Source: an uncultured Parabacteroides sp.
GTDB lineage: Bacteria > Bacteroidota > Bacteroidia > Bacteroidales > Tannerellaceae
DNA: 31,071 nucleotides
NCBI GenBank assembly: GCA_937890135.1
Contig: CALBYC010000115.1
Coordinates: 1-31,071, forward strand
Direction: 5' to 3'
Part shown: positions 15,431 through 23,049 of the stretch, one piece after another
Position numbering within the stretch: position 1 is the stretch's first letter
Layout of the letters: every line of letters starts with the position of its first letter
Notes under the pieces: generated by a model
The model's input: the letters and a program-made list of their open reading frames with translations, nothing else
What the model was told of the DNA's origin: nothing
Database searches by the model: none
Translations under genes and position numbers: made by a program

Positions 15431-16618
15431 TTACGGAATCAAATGATGTTTGCGGAATACTCTCCGGATGGCATCCAAGGCGTAATCCAGCTGTCCCTTG
15501 GTATGTGTAGCCATCAACGAGAAACGGATCAGGGTGTCGTCGGGCGCCACGGCGGGAGACACGACCGGATTCACAAAGATGCCCTCATCAAACAGTTCCT
15601 TCACGATAAGGAAAGTCAAATCATTGTCCCGGATGAACAACGGAATGATTGGGGTTGACGTATGGCCTATCTCACAGCCCATGTCGCGGAAGCCCTTCAA
15701 AGCATAATGAGTCAATTCCCATAAGTGCTCTATGCGTTCCGGTTCGCTCAGCAAAATGTCCAAAGCCGCACCCGCAGCCGCAGTAGCCGCAGGAGTGTTG
15801 CTTGCGCTGAAAATATAAGAACGCGAATGATGGCGTAAATAATTGATGGTGTCTTTGTCCGATGCGATGAAGCCTCCGATAGAAGCCAGCGACTTGCTGA
15901 AAGTACCCATGATCAGGTCCACGTCGTCTGTCACGCCGAAGTGATTGCATGTTCCGCGCCCGTGATCACCCAGAACACCTATGCCATGCGCCTCATCCAC
16001 CATGATACTGGCATTGTATTTCTTCGCCAAGGCAACAATTTCAGGCAATTTGGCGATATCGCCTTCCATGCTGAACACGCCGTCTATGACTATTAGCTTT
16101 ATCTTTGAAGGATTGCATTTCTGGAGTTGCTTTTCCAAAGAATCCATGTCGTTATGCTTATACTTCAATTTCGTGGAAAAAGACAAGCGAAGTCCTTCAA
16201 TGATTGAAGCATGATCCAATTCATCCCATAAAATATAATCCTCGCGTCCTGTCAGACAAGAAACCACTCCTAAGTTCACTTGGAAACCTGTAGAATACAC
16301 AATTGCGTCTTCTTTTCCGACGAAATCCGCCAACCGTTTTTCAAGCTCGATGTGCAAATCCAACGTACCATTCAAGAATCGCGAGCCGGCACATCCCGTG
16401 CCATACTTTCTAATCGCCGCTATGGCAGCTTCTTTCACTTTCGGATGGTTGGTCAAACCGGTATAAGCGTTTGAGCCAAACATCAAAACTTTTTTCCCGT
16501 TTATGACGACTTCGGTATCCTGGTCACTCTGAATCACTCTAAAGTAAGGATAAATACCGGCAGCCATAGCGCGCTGCGGAGCATCATACTTTGCTAATTT
16601 CTCTTGTAAAAGTCTCAT
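15431..16618 (-). CDS. spt: serine palmitoyltransferase (alpha-oxoamine synthase family)
   Basis: A PLP enzyme of the alpha-oxoamine synthase family, 395 residues. Motifs: HNDMDSLEKQL, VDEAHGIGVLG (207-217), cofactor-stacking His136 in DELDHAS, and the Schiff-base Lys242 in TFSKSLASIGGF. The stretch KYGTGCAGSRFLNGTLDLH (71-89) matches bacterial serine palmitoyltransferases of sphingolipid makers such as Sphingobacterium. It would condense L-serine with a long acyl-CoA or acyl-ACP to 3-ketosphinganine. The close relative glycine C-acetyltransferase (kbl) is the main alternative and is how such genes are often annotated. No tdh partner is adjacent, and a lipid kinase lies divergently upstream, which favours the lipid role. 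Confidence 0.85.
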   Translation of the reverse strand: MRLLQEKLAKYDAPQRAMAAGIYPYFRVIQSDQDTEVVINGKKVLMFGSNAYTGLTNHPKVKEAAIAAIRKYGTGCAGSRFLNGTLDLHIELEKRLADFVGKEDAIVYSTGFQVNLGVVSCLTGREDYILWDELDHASIIEGLRLSFSTKLKYKHNDMDSLEKQLQKCNPSKIKLIVIDGVFSMEGDIAKLPEIVALAKKYNASIMVDEAHGIGVLGDHGRGTCNHFGVTDDVDLIMGTFSKSLASIGGFIASDKDTINYLRHHSRSYIFSASNTPAATAAAGAALDILLSEPERIEHLWELTHYALKGFRDMGCEIGHTSTPIIPLFIRDNDLTFLIVKELFDEGIFVNPVVSPAVAPDDTLIRFSLMATHTKGQLDYALDAIRRVFRKHHLIP

Positions 16619-16662
16619 ATTTATATTGAAGAGAATTGATTTACTATCTCATTATCCAGTTG

Positions 16663-16670
16663 CAAAAGTA
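16663..16670 (-). promoter_or_regulatory. -7 element upstream of spt
   Basis: TACTTTTG followed by CA on the reverse strand fits TAnnTTTG, 44 bases before the start. The nearest upstream TTTG is at 24 bases, longer than the usual spacing. Confidence 0.5.
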
Positions 16671-16724
16671 ATAATTATTTTTACTTCTTTGCGGCAAACA
16701 CGCCAAAAGTTTTGACAAAAGCAT

Positions 16725-16732
16725 TAATTTTG
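16725..16732 (+). promoter_or_regulatory. -7 element upstream of the lipid kinase gene
   Basis: TAATTTTG matches TAnnTTTG and lies 40 bases before the ATG at 16773. With the reverse-strand element at 16663-16670 it makes a divergent promoter pair about 55 bases apart. Confidence 0.45.
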
Positions 16733-16772
16733 TTGCCCTAAAACGTGAAACAAGACAAGAATCTTATTGAAA

Positions 16773-17729
16773 ATGAAAGTACAGGCAATCATCAACCCCA
16801 TATCAGGAGTAGGGTCAAAACGAAAGATACCCCAATTAATCAAAGACTTTTGCACGCAATCTGGGTTTGATTTGAAACTCACCTTCACCGAATATGCCGG
16901 GCACGCCAGTACTGTCACCAAAAAAGCAATCGAGCAAGGTGCCGAATGTGTCATCGCCGTGGGCGGGGACGGGACGGTCAACGAAATAGCCCGGTCGATG
17001 GTCCATTCCAATGCCGTGCTGGGAATCATCCCCAAAGGTTCGGGGAACGGGTTGGCAAGGGAGCTGCACATCCCCATGGATAGCCGACGCGCCTTGGAGG
17101 TCATCACGAAAGGGCATACCACCGTCATCGACTGCTGCAAGGCGAACGGCCGCGTTTTCTTCTGCACTTGCGGGGTGGGGTTCGATGCGGCCGTCAGCCA
17201 AAAGTTCGCCGGAGAGAAAAGGAGGGGCTCGCTCACGTATATCAAAAGCACCATCGAAGAATACCTGAGCTATAAGCCGGAGATATACGACTTGCTTATC
17301 GACGGGAAGTCCATGCAGGAAAAGGCTTTTCTGGTCGCTTGCGGAAATGCGTCGCAATATGGGAACAACGCCTATATCGCCCCCCATGCCAACATCCAGG
17401 ATGGCAAATTAGATGTCACCATCCTTTCTCCTTTCTTGCCCATGGACATAGCCCCGCTGGCCATCCAATTGTTCACCAAGACGATTGACAAGAACAGCAA
17501 GATCCGAACCTTCAAGGCGGAATCGCTTTCCATCATCCGCCAAAAGCCCGGGGTCATGCACTTGGACGGAGAACCCGTCATGGCGGACAAACGAATCGAC
17601 ATAGGGGTAATCCCGCACTCATTGAGGGTCTTCACCCCCGAGGTCGTTTCTTTCAAGAAAGAGGTGCATAACCTGTTCGGAGAGGTTACCCGTTTCTTCG
17701 ACAAGCAATTACCTTACATTTTCAAATAG
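16773..17729 (+). CDS. diacylglycerol/sphingoid lipid kinase family protein
   Basis: A soluble or peripheral lipid kinase of the DAGK catalytic (YegS/DgkB-like) family, 318 residues. The nucleotide site GGDGT is at 64-68 and the following GSGNGLAR at 89-96. The C-terminal lobe contains MHLDGEPV, typical of the substrate domain. A TTG at 16767 would add two residues; the ATG is preferred. The last 25 or so residues are an extra basic and aromatic segment (FKKEVHNLFGEVTRFF) that may touch the membrane. Substrate cannot be fixed: diacylglycerol is the default, but the divergent spt gene makes a sphingoid base or ceramide plausible. Confidence 0.88.
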   Translation: MKVQAIINPISGVGSKRKIPQLIKDFCTQSGFDLKLTFTEYAGHASTVTKKAIEQGAECVIAVGGDGTVNEIARSMVHSNAVLGIIPKGSGNGLARELHIPMDSRRALEVITKGHTTVIDCCKANGRVFFCTCGVGFDAAVSQKFAGEKRRGSLTYIKSTIEEYLSYKPEIYDLLIDGKSMQEKAFLVACGNASQYGNNAYIAPHANIQDGKLDVTILSPFLPMDIAPLAIQLFTKTIDKNSKIRTFKAESLSIIRQKPGVMHLDGEPVMADKRIDIGVIPHSLRVFTPEVVSFKKEVHNLFGEVTRFFDKQLPYIFK

Positions 17730-17740
17730 GGTGCTGCCGG

Positions 17741-17769
17741 CCGGGAAATTCATGCCGACCTTTTCCCGG
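17741..17769. terminator. hairpin after the lipid kinase gene
   Basis: CCGGGAAA and TTTCCCGG form a perfect 8-bp stem 11 bases after the kinase stop. No T-run follows on either strand, so it is a weak terminator or mRNA-end stabiliser. Confidence 0.4.
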
Positions 17770-17808
17770 AACGGACGCAACCTCTGCCGGAAACGGCCGA
17801 AACGATTC

Positions 17809-17835
17809 GGACGGGATGCCAAGAGCGTCCCGTCC
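17809..17835. terminator. hairpin between the convergent kinase and GH39 genes
   Basis: GGACGGGA and TCCCGTCC form a perfect 8-bp stem with an 11-base loop, 16 bases beyond the GH39 stop. It also lacks a T-run. Together with the hairpin at 17741-17769 it probably marks where the two opposing transcripts end. Confidence 0.4.
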
Positions 17836-17851
17836 ACCATTCGTGCGATGT

Positions 17852-19291
17852 TCATTTGTAGCATTTCACCAGCCAAATGGCGGATTCCGAGTCCGTGCGG
17901 ACTTTCAACGGCCCTTGCACGTGACCGACTTCCATACACTTTGCCAGGTTGGAATGGTCGTCCAACCGGTAAACCTCGACCCGTTCATATTCCCCCATCG
18001 ATTCTATGTCAAAGGACAAGTCCAACGCGCCGGATTTCCAACAGGAGGCAAGGATTGCCAGGTTGCCATGGCTGTCTCGTGCCGCCAATGCGCGGCTGCC
18101 ATCCGGCAAATCGGCATCCAGTCCTACGCGATTGCCGTATTCCGCCACGTCACCGAAAGCCAGCATCCCGTAATATGCCTTGGAAACCGTGCCGTCGCTG
18201 TTGAACAATCCCCAGCGCGAAGAGGACAAGTTGACGATTGTGTAGTAGCACGCCACATCCAATGGCGTGTCCTGCCAGCCGATCAGCACAGTGTTGACGA
18301 AGGCGGCGCCTTCCGTTCCCCTGATGACCTTGAACCAATCATTGGATGTCTTCGCATCGGCTTTCCAGAATCCCCCGTAGATATAGTTCCACTCGTTCAG
18401 GTGCAATTCCGTCTGATGATAGCCGTATTCATCCAGATACTGTTGCATGCGTGCGGGCAGGCCGATGATGCGCTTGTCGTCATCCGTATAGCAATGGAAA
18501 GAATAGAAATCGAGCGGGGCTTTCTTTTCGGCACAAGCCGAAAGGAATCCGCGTACCACCTTCTCCTTAGGCGAGCAATGTGCCGGTCCGCCGAATTTCA
18601 AATGGGGGAATCTCTTCTTCAAAGCCGTTGCCACCTCGACATAGAAAGCATTGAACTCGTCCAATGACCCGGTCCACATCTTTTGCGAGTCCACATCCGG
18701 CTCGTTCCAGATTTCCCAATAGGTGATCGGGAAGCGGAAACCGTTCCATTTGCCTTCCGTGTAATGGCGGATGATATTGGATGCCACGTCGATCCATTTT
18801 TTCACGTCCTTCGGGGGATGGACGAAATATTTCTTTATGCTGTGCTCGATCGATGTTCCTAAACGGTAATACACCTCGGTGCTGTCTGCGATGCAATCAC
18901 GGATGTAATCATCCGTCTGATCAAAATAATAGGCGCCTTCATCTTCCGCATCCGCCCGGAAATCGGGGAAGATCAAAGGAATGTCGACGATTCTCATGCC
19001 GGGATTCTGCAAAGGAACGTCATGCAAGCGCGTATAGGGGATCTTCAGGCGGCGGAACGTTTCCCTTACTTTCCCCAAGTAGAGGCCGTCCACCAACGGG
19101 ACAGCCAGATTCCCGCCATGCAGCGGTTTTACTTGGCCGATCACACGGGAGGGCTTGACATGAATCGTCGCCGATCGGAAGTGAGTAGTATCCAATTCGC
19201 TTGCGGCAGTTCGAGACATAGGTAAGACAAGGCAGCCGGCCAGGAACAGCTGCACGATAAATAGGTGCTTCAGATAATTATTCATATTCAT
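17852..19291 (-). CDS. exported GH39-like glycoside hydrolase
   Basis: A 479-residue clan-A type glycosidase. A hydrophobic N-terminal signal contains LAGC (17-20), a lipoprotein-like lipobox, but hydrophobic residues continue and a later signal-peptidase-I site near AAS (29-31) is also possible. The barrel shows WEIWNEPD (192-199) with likely acid/base Glu197, and ELHLNEWNY (295-303) with likely nucleophile Glu300, the layout of GH39 beta-xylosidases and relatives. The C-terminal 80 or so residues look like a beta-sandwich. Substrate is unknown. It is the last gene of the SusCD locus and is separated from the GH97 gene by 115 bases with a large stem-loop. Confidence 0.82.
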   Translation of the reverse strand: MNMNNYLKHLFIVQLFLAGCLVLPMSRTAASELDTTHFRSATIHVKPSRVIGQVKPLHGGNLAVPLVDGLYLGKVRETFRRLKIPYTRLHDVPLQNPGMRIVDIPLIFPDFRADAEDEGAYYFDQTDDYIRDCIADSTEVYYRLGTSIEHSIKKYFVHPPKDVKKWIDVASNIIRHYTEGKWNGFRFPITYWEIWNEPDVDSQKMWTGSLDEFNAFYVEVATALKKRFPHLKFGGPAHCSPKEKVVRGFLSACAEKKAPLDFYSFHCYTDDDKRIIGLPARMQQYLDEYGYHQTELHLNEWNYIYGGFWKADAKTSNDWFKVIRGTEGAAFVNTVLIGWQDTPLDVACYYTIVNLSSSRWGLFNSDGTVSKAYYGMLAFGDVAEYGNRVGLDADLPDGSRALAARDSHGNLAILASCWKSGALDLSFDIESMGEYERVEVYRLDDHSNLAKCMEVGHVQGPLKVRTDSESAIWLVKCYK

Positions 19292-19325
19292 TCCGTTTGT
19301 TGTTGATTGGTTTAGGATTAAAACG

Positions 19326-19376
19326 AAGCTCGTCTTAGCGTTAAGGCAAACATTGCCTTGACCCTAAGACGAGCTT
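19326..19376 (-). terminator. long stem-loop between the GH97 and GH39 genes
   Basis: AAGCTCGTCTTAG pairs with CTAAGACGAGCTT (13 bp). After one C-C mismatch and three more pairs (one a G-T wobble), AAGGCAA pairs with TTGCCTT around a three-base loop, so about 24 bases of each arm pair. On the reverse strand it is followed by CGTTTTAATCC. It could act as a partial terminator or mRNA stabiliser after GH97, setting GH39 expression lower than the genes before it. Confidence 0.65.
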
Positions 19377-19406
19377 ATGATAAGAAAGCTTTCTCAAACA
19401 GCCTGC

Positions 19407-21398
19407 TTATTTTTTATAAATACGCATGGCAAATCCGCCGCCAGGAGCCATCTTTACAGATAGCTTCTTGTCGGCCGACACACCGACCAACGTCCGCTTG
19501 TAGTCGCAAGCCGAGCGGTCGGCATTGATGCCGTCCGTGAACAATTCCGCCTCGTAAGCACCATCGCCAAGGAATGAAAGATCCACTTCCAACGTACGGG
19601 CATCCCAGCCAGTCAAGCCGCCTACGAACCAAACGCCGTCAGCAGCCTGCCGGGCTATCGACACGTACTCGCCGACTTTGCCGTCCAAGGCTACGGTCTC
19701 TTTCCATACGGTCGGGACCTTTGCGATGAAATCCCTCGATTCCGGCTCCTTGTCGTAATTAACCGGGCTGTCGCTCAGCATGGCGAGCGGCGACTCGAAC
19801 ACGATGTATTCTGCCAATTGGCGGCAGCGCGTGCCTTGGCTCATCGGGTCGGCAAAGATGGGAGCATAACCGCCTTTTACCGAATTGCGCATGGCGCCCG
19901 GCGTGTAATCCATCGGTCCGGCAACCATACGGATGAAAGGAATCGTCACATCGTAAGTGACCAAGTCGAATGTCGGGGCTGACCATTTCATCTGTTCCAA
20001 TCCGTTCACGCCCTCGAAGCTGAACACGTTCGGATAGGTGCGCTGCAAACCTGCCGGCTTGCAAATGCCATGATAATCGACTACCATCTTGTTTTCGGCG
20101 CAAACCCGAGCACAATCATACAAGTAGCGGATCACGGCTTGGTCGTCGCGGTCGAAGAAGTCAATCTTGAACCCTTTTACTCCCATGGCAGCATAATGCT
20201 TGATGACCGGTTCCATCACTTTCGCCATAGCCGAATAGCTCATCCATATCAGGATGCCTACATTCTTGCTCTTGCCATACTCCACCAATTCCTTGATGTC
20301 GATGTCAGGGACGGATTTGAACAGGTCGTTGACCTTGTTGTTATACCAGCCTCCATCCATGATGATGTATTCCAGTCCGTTCCTCGATGCGAAGTCGATG
20401 TAATACTTATAGGTGTCGTTGTTCATGCCGGCACGGAAATCGACTCCGTAAAGGTTTGCACGGCTCCACCATTCCCAAGCCACTTTCCCGGGTTTGATCC
20501 ATGACAAATCTTTCACACGGCTGGGAGAAGCCAAACGGTACACCATGTCGCTATTGGTCAGTTCGGCATCCTTCAGGGAAATGATGAAAGTCCTCCACGG
20601 GAAAACACGTGTGCCTGCGGTGCGGGCGATGTAGTTCTCGCGTTCCTTGACAAATATCTGGCTTGTGCCGTTTTCCGTGCGCTTCACGACAGGAGCGAAC
20701 ACGCTCTTGAACGAAGGCTTGTCTGACGTGTTATTCAGGAACATGCCTGGATAGTCTTCCAAATCGGCCTCGGTGATGCACAGTTTTTTGCCATTCCCCA
20801 GTTCGACAAGCAGAGGCAGGAACATCAACCGTTTTGTATCCAAGCGGGTGATGGATTCGTGCGTGTACAAGTTCTCGAAAGAGTTGAAGAACTGCTGTTC
20901 GAAAGTCAACTTGTCAAGGTCGCGCACATAAGGCACGACAGCCCGGTGGTCGGAACCGAAGGCATAATGGTTGTCTTCGGAGACAACAGTCAGGCTATCT
21001 TTCCTGTCGGTAGCGAAGCGATATGCCAATCCGTCGTCATACACGCGGAAAATCAGCTTGTAGTTTCCTCGGAAAGAAAACACGGTTTCGTTGTAGCTGT
21101 CCTTGACATTGCTTTTCTTGTAGAAAGGCGTTTCCAATACCCGGTTGACAGCTTCGGTCTTCACCTTTCTGACCACCGGACGGATGCCCAACGTTTCTCC
21201 CCCTTCCAACTTCATGGATATGGTCGAAGGAGCCAAGGCTTCCGTCCCGTCATGGTTGAAGGAGAAACTGATATTTTCGCCAATGACTACTTCCGCTTTC
21301 AATTTCCCGTCCGGGGAAGATAGCGGATACTTCTTTTGGGCAAACAAGCTTGTGCACAAGCTTGTTGCCAAAAGAGCGATGATGCTTATAATCTTCAT
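19407..21398 (-). CDS. GH97 glycoside hydrolase, retaining subtype (alpha-galactosidase-like)
   Basis: A 663-residue periplasmic enzyme with a signal peptide ending near LFA-Q (20/21). The N-terminal beta-sandwich (about 22-280) precedes the TIM barrel (about 295-570) and a C-terminal beta domain, as in the SusB family. The barrel has KIDFFDRDDQ (411-420): Asp413 aligns with the nucleophile Asp415 of the retaining Bacteroides enzyme BtGal97a. Glu468 in GLEQM aligns with its acid/base Glu470, at the same spacing. The inverting alpha-glucosidase SusB lacks this Asp. Alpha-galactoside or beta-L-arabinopyranoside is therefore more likely than starch. It follows the susD-like gene by 26 bases. Confidence 0.92.
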   Translation of the reverse strand: MKIISIIALLATSLCTSLFAQKKYPLSSPDGKLKAEVVIGENISFSFNHDGTEALAPSTISMKLEGGETLGIRPVVRKVKTEAVNRVLETPFYKKSNVKDSYNETVFSFRGNYKLIFRVYDDGLAYRFATDRKDSLTVVSEDNHYAFGSDHRAVVPYVRDLDKLTFEQQFFNSFENLYTHESITRLDTKRLMFLPLLVELGNGKKLCITEADLEDYPGMFLNNTSDKPSFKSVFAPVVKRTENGTSQIFVKERENYIARTAGTRVFPWRTFIISLKDAELTNSDMVYRLASPSRVKDLSWIKPGKVAWEWWSRANLYGVDFRAGMNNDTYKYYIDFASRNGLEYIIMDGGWYNNKVNDLFKSVPDIDIKELVEYGKSKNVGILIWMSYSAMAKVMEPVIKHYAAMGVKGFKIDFFDRDDQAVIRYLYDCARVCAENKMVVDYHGICKPAGLQRTYPNVFSFEGVNGLEQMKWSAPTFDLVTYDVTIPFIRMVAGPMDYTPGAMRNSVKGGYAPIFADPMSQGTRCRQLAEYIVFESPLAMLSDSPVNYDKEPESRDFIAKVPTVWKETVALDGKVGEYVSIARQAADGVWFVGGLTGWDARTLEVDLSFLGDGAYEAELFTDGINADRSACDYKRTLVGVSADKKLSVKMAPGGGFAMRIYKK

Positions 21399-21424
21399 GA
21401 ACTAATTACTGAATTAATGGATGG

Positions 21425-23029
21425 TTAATAACCAGTGCTTTGCTTTATTTCCGGGTTGTCTTCCAATTCTTTTTTCGGAATAGGATAATAAAGATCCCAT
21501 GCGTCGTAATGCGGATCGCCAACTCTTGTCGTCTTATACCATTTGGCTATTTCCTGATCCAACGTCTTCCAGCGGCAAACGTCTATCCAATGCTGCACGC
21601 CTTCCCCGAAAAGTTCAAGGAAACGCTCTTCACGGATGGCGTCGCGCAGTTGCGTCCCGCTTGCGGTGATGTCATGGCTTGTGTCACCTTGGTAAGCGCG
21701 GCGGCGAACCTTGTTCAGGTATTCCCGAGCCGTCGTTTCATCGCCGGCAGAGAAGCTTGCCTCGGCATACATGAGGTAAACTTCAGCCAAACGCATGAGG
21801 TATGCATTGATGCCCACTTTGTAGCTGACCTCGGTCGGCGTGAAAGAGACAGGATTATATTTGCCGAGAGACCAGCCCTTGATGTTTTCTTCCACATCGA
21901 TGTATTTCCCTATCACGGTATTCACGCCATTCGCAATGACAGGTGTGCCCGGGGCCAAGGCACAGACAGCCAAACGAGGGTCGGAGCCAAATCGTTCTAT
22001 GTTCGCGTCATGGAAAAAGACGTTGCTCCAAGCACCGGCAACGCTGATGCCTTCGGCATTCAAGTAACAGAATGCGATGAATTTGGAAATACTCGTACAT
22101 TCTCCTCCGCTCCAAGTGTTTCCCTGTGAACTGGCTCCCGATGAAGCCTTGAAGTTCAGTTCCAAAATGGATTCGTTATTGAATTTCACCTGCTTATCGT
22201 TGAACATGTCCTTGTATTCATTGAAAGGCAACAGGGATTTCCCAGACCCGTCGATGACCTCTTTCAGGTATTGCTTGGCCTTGTCATAGTTTCCCATAAA
22301 GAGGTTCGCTTGTCCCATATAGCTCTTGGCAGCGTAAGACGTAACCCTCGAACGGTTCGATTCGCCATCCCAGCTGGAGGGCAACAAGGTAGCCGCTTCC
22401 TCATAGTCTTTCAACACTTGGGCATAGACTTCGTTCACCGTGTTTCTTGCCGCATTCATGTTATCAGCCGTAACGACGGACAGACGTAGAGGTACGCCCT
22501 GCTTATCACCGTCGCCGTTGCAAGGATAGCCTTCGCCCCAGAATTGTACCAATTGCTGGTGCGCCCATCCACGCCAGAAAAGTCCTTCGCCCCGCATTTG
22601 GGAAAGACGGGTCTGTTCTTCCGCCTGCAAATTGCCACGAGCCTCGAACTTTTCCACTTCTTCAAGCAAGGTGTTGCAACCGCCTATCACTGCATAATAG
22701 CCATACCAAATGTTTTGAATCATGCCATTGCTTGACTGGATGTCATTGCGGGCCAATTGGTTCCATGAATCGTCTGCAGTCCAAGCCATGTCGCATGTAT
22801 GGTCGGTGATGAAAGGTCCTTTAATCAATAATTCCGCCCCATATAATTCATAGCGATTGACCAGTGCGTAAACCGCATTGACCAACGTCTCCATATCCGC
22901 CATCTTTGACGGAAACGCACTTGGCGACAATGCGCTTGGATTTGACAAATCCAAGAAACTTTCCGAACAGCCTGTAAATCCTGATAAGCTGAGTAGCGCA
23001 AGGGCTACCGTATATATCTTTTTTTTCAT
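21425..23029 (-). CDS. SusD/RagB-family glycan-binding lipoprotein
   Basis: The outer-membrane lipoprotein that binds glycan and lids the TonB-dependent transporter. A signal with lipobox FTGC places the lipidated Cys at residue 21, followed by SESFLD with an acidic residue. The N-terminal TPR-rich SusD-like domain contains SALSPSAFPSKMADMETLVNAV. The C-terminal RagB/SusD domain contains the family stretches EVYLMYAEASF, REYLNKVRRRAY, IREERFLELFGEG and YPIPKKELEDNPEIKQSTGY. At 534 residues it has normal length. It starts 20 bases after the susC-like stop. The ligand cannot be read from sequence. Confidence 0.96.
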   Translation of the reverse strand: MKKKIYTVALALLSLSGFTGCSESFLDLSNPSALSPSAFPSKMADMETLVNAVYALVNRYELYGAELLIKGPFITDHTCDMAWTADDSWNQLARNDIQSSNGMIQNIWYGYYAVIGGCNTLLEEVEKFEARGNLQAEEQTRLSQMRGEGLFWRGWAHQQLVQFWGEGYPCNGDGDKQGVPLRLSVVTADNMNAARNTVNEVYAQVLKDYEEAATLLPSSWDGESNRSRVTSYAAKSYMGQANLFMGNYDKAKQYLKEVIDGSGKSLLPFNEYKDMFNDKQVKFNNESILELNFKASSGASSQGNTWSGGECTSISKFIAFCYLNAEGISVAGAWSNVFFHDANIERFGSDPRLAVCALAPGTPVIANGVNTVIGKYIDVEENIKGWSLGKYNPVSFTPTEVSYKVGINAYLMRLAEVYLMYAEASFSAGDETTAREYLNKVRRRAYQGDTSHDITASGTQLRDAIREERFLELFGEGVQHWIDVCRWKTLDQEIAKWYKTTRVGDPHYDAWDLYYPIPKKELEDNPEIKQSTGY

Positions 23030-23049
23030 TTACCTGTTTATTTGATTGA

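Noticed and set aside
15431..16618. Glycine C-acetyltransferase (kbl) of threonine breakdown
   Set aside because: No threonine dehydrogenase gene is adjacent and the GTGCAGSRFLNGT stretch and lipid-kinase neighbour fit serine palmitoyltransferase better; it remains the main alternative.
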